Source: Novosphingobium sp. SG707 (GTDB lineage Bacteria > Pseudomonadota > Alphaproteobacteria > Sphingomonadales > Sphingomonadaceae). Taken from it: DNA of 64,000 bases. The translations under genes were made by a program, and so were the position numbers. The notes beneath the pieces were generated by a model, which searched no databases, had not been told where the DNA came from, and saw nothing but the letters and a program-made list of their open reading frames with translations. This document shows positions 60,840 through 64,000 of this stretch, one piece after another (positions within the stretch are counted from its first letter, which is position 1; every line of letters starts with the position of its first letter). The stretch spans positions 355,006 to 419,005 of the forward strand of contig NZ_JAAZQL010000001.1 in assembly GCF_012275515.1 (NCBI RefSeq). The letters are read 5' to 3'.

Positions 60840-61614
60840 GGGCAAGCACCTCTGGAGCAATGTCGAAAATATCGCGATCCAATTGGGGCAGATCGCGGAT
60901 GGAAATATCCGGTATCAGCGCCGCCGCCGCCAGCGCAGGCTCGCGCAGGGCTTCATGCGGTTGCAGCAAAAGTACCGGACAGGTGATCTGGCCAAGGCGA
61001 GCATAGTCATAGGACCATACGCCGCGATAGGCCCAAGTGAAGCGGTCGAGGATAAAGGCCTTGTCCGCAAAATGACGGATCGCGCGGGGCAGCGACTGGC
61101 GCGGATCGCGCGCCTTGACGACATAGGCCCACAGGCGCGTCAGCAGGTCGAGGATGACCGCGCCATCCTCGTCGGGCGTTGGGAATTCCTCGGCCTCGCG
61201 CAATTTGGCGGCGCGGATGTCGGCCGGATACATGGGAATGCCGGTCAGGCCCATCCGCCGCACCTGCCCCGGCAAGGCCAGCGCCAGCTCCACCGCCAGC
61301 AGCGATCCGGTGTGATAGCCGTAAAGGTCAATCGGCCCATCCACCCCTAGCGCGGCCAGACCATCGGCAAAGGCGGCGGCATAACCGGCCATGCCGGGAG
61401 GGGCGGGCGGCGCATCGCTCATGCCATGGCCGGGCGTGTCAAAGGCGATCACGCGGCGGTCCTGCGCCATGGCGGCGATCAGCGGTTCATATTCCCAGCC
61501 CGAGGACGGGTTCTGATGCAGCATCACCAGCGGCGGATGCGCGCCATCAACGCCCGCCTGCCGGTAATGCAGTTGGCCATAGCGGCAGGTGGTATAGGCG
61601 CGCGACAGGGTCAT
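60814..61614 (-). CDS. Alpha/beta-hydrolase-fold protein with GYHTG in place of the Ser elbow
   Basis: 266 residues. Paralogue of the protein at 38087-38902: RAYTTCRYGQLHYRQAG, PLVMLHQNPSSGWEYEPLI, VIAFDTPGHGMSDAPP. The elbow reads G99-Y-H101-T-G103, again with His at the nucleophile position and at the same residue number. Oxyanion-loop HQ replaces HG. The usual Asp and His regions read LLLQPHEALREP and QLDRDIFDIAPE, so neither canonical residue is in place. Fold intact, no truncation. First gene of the minus-strand operon with a phosphotransferase and an MFS transporter. May be non-hydrolytic or use different chemistry. Confidence 0.8.
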   Translation of the reverse strand: MTLSRAYTTCRYGQLHYRQAGVDGAHPPLVMLHQNPSSGWEYEPLIAAMAQDRRVIAFDTPGHGMSDAPPAPPGMAGYAAAFADGLAALGVDGPIDLYGYHTGSLLAVELALALPGQVRRMGLTGIPMYPADIRAAKLREAEEFPTPDEDGAVILDLLTRLWAYVVKARDPRQSLPRAIRHFADKAFILDRFTWAYRGVWSYDYARLGQITCPVLLLQPHEALREPALAAAALIPDISIRDLPQLDRDIFDIAPEVLARELRLFLG

Positions 61615-61695
61615 GATCGGATCGGGGGTGTCCGTATAATTATCGCATCAACATGATCCCGCGCGGATTACGCAACAGGGAGTCACGGCGGACTC

Positions 61696-61708
61696 TCCGC
61701 AGGGCGGA
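61696..61708. promoter_or_regulatory. Palindromic operator candidate P10 in divergent promoter
   Basis: TCCGCAGGGCGGA, perfect 5-bp arms with a 3-bp spacer; the same sequence as the P5 arms. Lies between the starts at 61614 and 61784, about 81 and 75 bp away. Confidence 0.6.
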
Positions 61709-61783
61709 GATTTGGGCTATCGGCGCGTGGCATTGCGGCCGGTCGCGCCATCCTGATGGCTTGCCGCAACAGGAGAATGGCAG

Positions 61784-62872
61784 ATGGAGAACCCGCTGGG
61801 TTTGGCATTGGTGGGATGCGGGCGGATTTCTGGCGCACATCTGGGCGCGGTCGGGCAACTGGCGGACCGGGTCCGTCTGGTGGCGGCGGTGGACCGCGAT
61901 CCGGCCGCCGCGCAGGCTGCGGCCCGCCCCTTTGGCGCTGTGGCCAGTGATGATCTGGCGCAGGTGCTGGCCATGCCCGAGGTTGAGGCGGTGCTGATCG
62001 CCAGCCCCAATGACCTGCATGCCGAACAGGCGATGGCGGCCATTGCGGCGGGCAAGCATGTGCTGGTGGAAAAGCCGCTGGCGCCAACGGGCGAGGAAGC
62101 CCTTGCGCTGGCGCAGGCCGCAGCGGACAAGGGCGTGGTGCTGGCCGCCGGCCATACCTATCGTCAGGGCCCCGCGTTCCATTATCTGCTCGACCACTGG
62201 CAGGATTTTGGCAAGCTGATGGCGGTGGAGGTCACCTCCTGCGTCCGCTGGAACGGCCCGCAGGCGCCATGGTGGGCCACGCGCAAGCCCGAGGAAGGGC
62301 TGATCCTCTCGCTCTTTGCGCCCCATTCGCTCGATTTCGTGCAGATGTGCATGGGGGCGGATGATCCGGTCCGGGTCCATGCCGAGGCCGCCCGCTGGCA
62401 GACCGGATGGCAGGGCGAGGATCAGGCGATGATCCTGCTCGCCTATCCGGGGAGGCGCATGGCCAGCGTCCATATCAGCTATAACCAGCCCAGCATCATT
62501 GACCGCAAGGTTTTGCATTTCAGCAAGGGCGTGGTGGAAATCGAGGACGGTGAATTCCTGCGCTTCAACCGCGAATTGCTGGTGGAGCCTGCGCCCGGCG
62601 TGGTGCGCGATGCCCGCGTGATGGGCGGGCGCGATCTGGGCCATTATTTCCGCATCCAGATGGAGGAATTCGTCGCCGCCGCGCGCGGCCGCCCGCATCG
62701 CAGCGTCAGCGGCTTTGACGCGGCGCGCACCATCGCGCTCATCGACCGCATTCTGGCCGATGCGCGGCGCAATGGGGCCGATGCCATTGATCCGCCGCCC
62801 CCGCCCGAACTGGCGCTGGACATCACCGCGCAGGTTAAGGCCGATGCCTTCAGCGATCGCAGGGAGGGTTAA
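61784..62872 (+). CDS. Gfo/Idh/MocA-family oxidoreductase
   Basis: 362 residues, ATG with AGGAGA upstream. N-terminal NAD(P) Rossmann motif GLALVGCGRISGAHLGAV, then LIASPNDLHAEQAMAAIAAG, VLVEKPLAPTG (catalytic EKP) and AAGHTYRQGP. The C-terminal alpha/beta domain has LFAPHSLDFVQMC with the His often used in catalysis. Substrate cannot be set from sequence; the group covers sugar and cyclitol dehydrogenases and some that act on carboxylated rings. One base separates its stop from the next start, so it is coupled to the SUMF1-like gene. Confidence 0.85.
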   Translation: MENPLGLALVGCGRISGAHLGAVGQLADRVRLVAAVDRDPAAAQAAARPFGAVASDDLAQVLAMPEVEAVLIASPNDLHAEQAMAAIAAGKHVLVEKPLAPTGEEALALAQAAADKGVVLAAGHTYRQGPAFHYLLDHWQDFGKLMAVEVTSCVRWNGPQAPWWATRKPEEGLILSLFAPHSLDFVQMCMGADDPVRVHAEAARWQTGWQGEDQAMILLAYPGRRMASVHISYNQPSIIDRKVLHFSKGVVEIEDGEFLRFNRELLVEPAPGVVRDARVMGGRDLGHYFRIQMEEFVAAARGRPHRSVSGFDAARTIALIDRILADARRNGADAIDPPPPPELALDITAQVKADAFSDRREG

Positions 62873-62873
62873 G

Positions 62874-63785
62874 ATGCGCGATGCCCTATCTCGATGGATG
62901 CGCGGCGCGGCCATGATGGCGATGGCTGCGGCGGTGATGGGCGCGGCTCCGCCCCCGTCAACGCCCAAGCCGGAACTGGGCCCGGACGGTACGCCGATCA
63001 TCCGGGCCGCGCCTGCGCCGTCCTTTCCCTCGCTGCGCCCCGGATCTGCCTTTGCCGATGGGGCCGACCTGCCCGAAATGGTGGTCGTGCCCGCCGGGCG
63101 CTTCATGATGGGCACCACGCCCAAGGACAACCGCTCGGTGGGCGTATGGCCGATGTTCGATGCGATGGAGGGGCCGGTGCATCCCGTCACCATCGCGCGG
63201 CCCTTTGCCGTGGGGCGCTATGCCGTCACCTTCGCTCAATGGGATGCCTGCGTGACCGACGGCGGTTGCGGCGCCTATCGACCGGCGGATGAAGGCTGGG
63301 GGCGCGGGCGGCGGCCGGTCATCAACGTGAATTACGACGATGCGTTGGCCTATGTCGCCTGGCTTCGCCGCAAAACCGGCCAGCCCTATCGCCTGCTGTC
63401 CGAGGCGGAATGGGAATATGCCGCGCGCGCGGGCACGGTGACGCCCTTTTATTTCGGCACGCGCATCACCCACGAGGATGCCAATTACGGCAATTTCTAT
63501 GACCGCACGACGCCGGTGGGATCCTATCCGCCCAACCGGTTCGGCCTATATGATATGGCGGGCAACACTGCGCAATGGGTGGCCGATTGCCATCACCCCG
63601 ATTTCAAGGGGGCGCCCGGCGATGGATCGGCGTGGATCGCGGGCGGCGATTGCACCAAGCGCAATGTGCGCGGCGGTGGGTGGAGCCTGCTCGACTGGAC
63701 CTTGCATGTGGCCCAGCGCATCGGTGATCCCCCGCAACAGCGCAACAACCATCTGGGCTTTCGCGTGGCGCGCGATTTGCCGTGA
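62874..63785 (+). CDS. Exported SUMF1/FGE-like domain protein without catalytic Cys pair
   Basis: 303 residues; ATG one base after the Gfo/Idh stop, with AGGGAGGG upstream. Signal peptide to about VMGAAPPP. SUMF1/FGE-sulfatase-type fold: MVVVPAGRFMMGTTP, HPVTIARPFAVGRYAVTFAQW, PVINVNYDDALAYVAWLRRK, YRLLSEAEWEYAARAGT, FGLYDMAGNTAQWVAD and the C-terminal NNHLGFRVARDLP. The C-terminal Cys pair used by true formylglycine-generating enzymes is absent, so sulfatase activation is unlikely. No sulfatase gene is in the window. Could be a C-type-lectin-like binding protein or a different oxidase. Confidence 0.82.
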   Translation: MRDALSRWMRGAAMMAMAAAVMGAAPPPSTPKPELGPDGTPIIRAAPAPSFPSLRPGSAFADGADLPEMVVVPAGRFMMGTTPKDNRSVGVWPMFDAMEGPVHPVTIARPFAVGRYAVTFAQWDACVTDGGCGAYRPADEGWGRGRRPVINVNYDDALAYVAWLRRKTGQPYRLLSEAEWEYAARAGTVTPFYFGTRITHEDANYGNFYDRTTPVGSYPPNRFGLYDMAGNTAQWVADCHHPDFKGAPGDGSAWIAGGDCTKRNVRGGGWSLLDWTLHVAQRIGDPPQQRNNHLGFRVARDLP

Positions 63786-63796
63786 TTGACGGGGGC

Positions 63797-64000
63797 CTAG
63801 CGCCCCCCCGCCACGTCCAGCGTGGTGCCGGTGATATAGCTGGCCTCGTCGCCGGCCAGGAACAGGATGGCGTCGGCCACCTCGCGCGCGGTGCCCAGCC
63901 GGTGCAGCGGCACCATCCGGCTGGGGGCATATTCAAGGCCCTGTTCGTCCATCGCGCGCAAGTATGGTCCGGCCAGTTCGGTATCGATGGGGCCGGGGGC
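63797..64000 (-). CDS. SDR-family oxidoreductase, C-terminal part (5' end outside window)
   Basis: The reverse strand is open from the window edge to a TAG at 63797-63799: APGPIDTELAGPYLRAMDEQ, then VPLHRLGTAREVADAILFLA and SYITGTTLDVAGGR. The PGPIDT and ITGxxLDVxGG motifs are the classical C-terminal signature of short-chain dehydrogenases/reductases. About 67 residues are visible; the cofactor and active-site parts lie outside. It converges on the SUMF1-like gene. Confidence 0.9.
   Translation of the reverse strand, partial: APGPIDTELAGPYLRAMDEQGLEYAPSRMVPLHRLGTAREVADAILFLAGDEASYITGTTLDVAGGR

Overview
The window reads as chromosomal DNA of a high-GC alphaproteobacterium, most likely a sphingomonad (Novosphingobium/Sphingomonas type). 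The reasons are three large TonB-dependent receptors tied to catabolic clusters, a Gfo/Idh-type galactose dehydrogenase, and many small exported enzymes with Tat-like or Sec signals. This assignment is inference; there is no rRNA or other marker gene here. I see no tRNA, rRNA, CRISPR array, transposase or integrase.

Region 1 (1-14.1 kb) holds two giant surface proteins transcribed divergently from a 1.45 kb non-coding gap. On the minus strand is a BapA-like adhesin with Ig-like repeats that runs off the left edge. On the plus strand is a 3,100-residue type V autotransporter. Both carry long internal repeats.

Region 2 (14.4-28.4 kb) is a complete galactan/galactoside pathway: TonB receptor, GH53 endo-galactanase, GH2 beta-galactosidase, galactose 1-dehydrogenase, SMP-30 lactonase, IlvD/Edd-type sugar-acid dehydratase, a vSGLT-like Na+/galactose symporter, KDGal kinase (dgoK) and KDPGal aldolase (dgoA). 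Together they form the De Ley-Doudoroff route from galactan to pyruvate and glyceraldehyde-3-phosphate. A FadR-type GntR regulator sits in the middle. Four similar AT-rich elements, with a TTTATC(A/T)TATAAATA-like core in the best two, lie upstream of the transcription units and also of an RBBP9-like hydrolase at 30.4 kb.

Region 3 (28.4-34.3 kb) is mixed: MgtC-like and FUSC membrane proteins, the RBBP9-like hydrolase, an exported ThuA-domain protein, a GT2 glycosyltransferase, a small conserved protein and an EamA/RhtA exporter.

Region 4 (34.4-64 kb) is the most unusual part. It is about 24 genes in roughly ten transcription units, and nearly every unit is preceded by a copy of a 13-bp palindrome (TCCG-N5-CGGA; for example TCCGCCTGTCGGA or TCCGCAGGGCGGA). 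I interpret it as one regulon for an uncharacterised small-molecule catabolic or conversion pathway. It has two TonB receptors, four MFS-type transporters, a flavin-dependent oxidase, a cytochrome c, a cytochrome b561, a bicupin, a ureidoglycolate-lyase-like protein, two DUF1838 proteins, and several alpha/beta hydrolases. Two of the hydrolases have His at the nucleophile position. There are also two unusual methyltransferases, each with a paralogous 120-residue helical partner protein, plus a phosphotransferase, a Gfo/Idh oxidoreductase, an exported SUMF1-like protein and the end of an SDR gene at the right edge. The substrate cannot be read from the sequence. The regulator that would bind the palindrome is not in the window.
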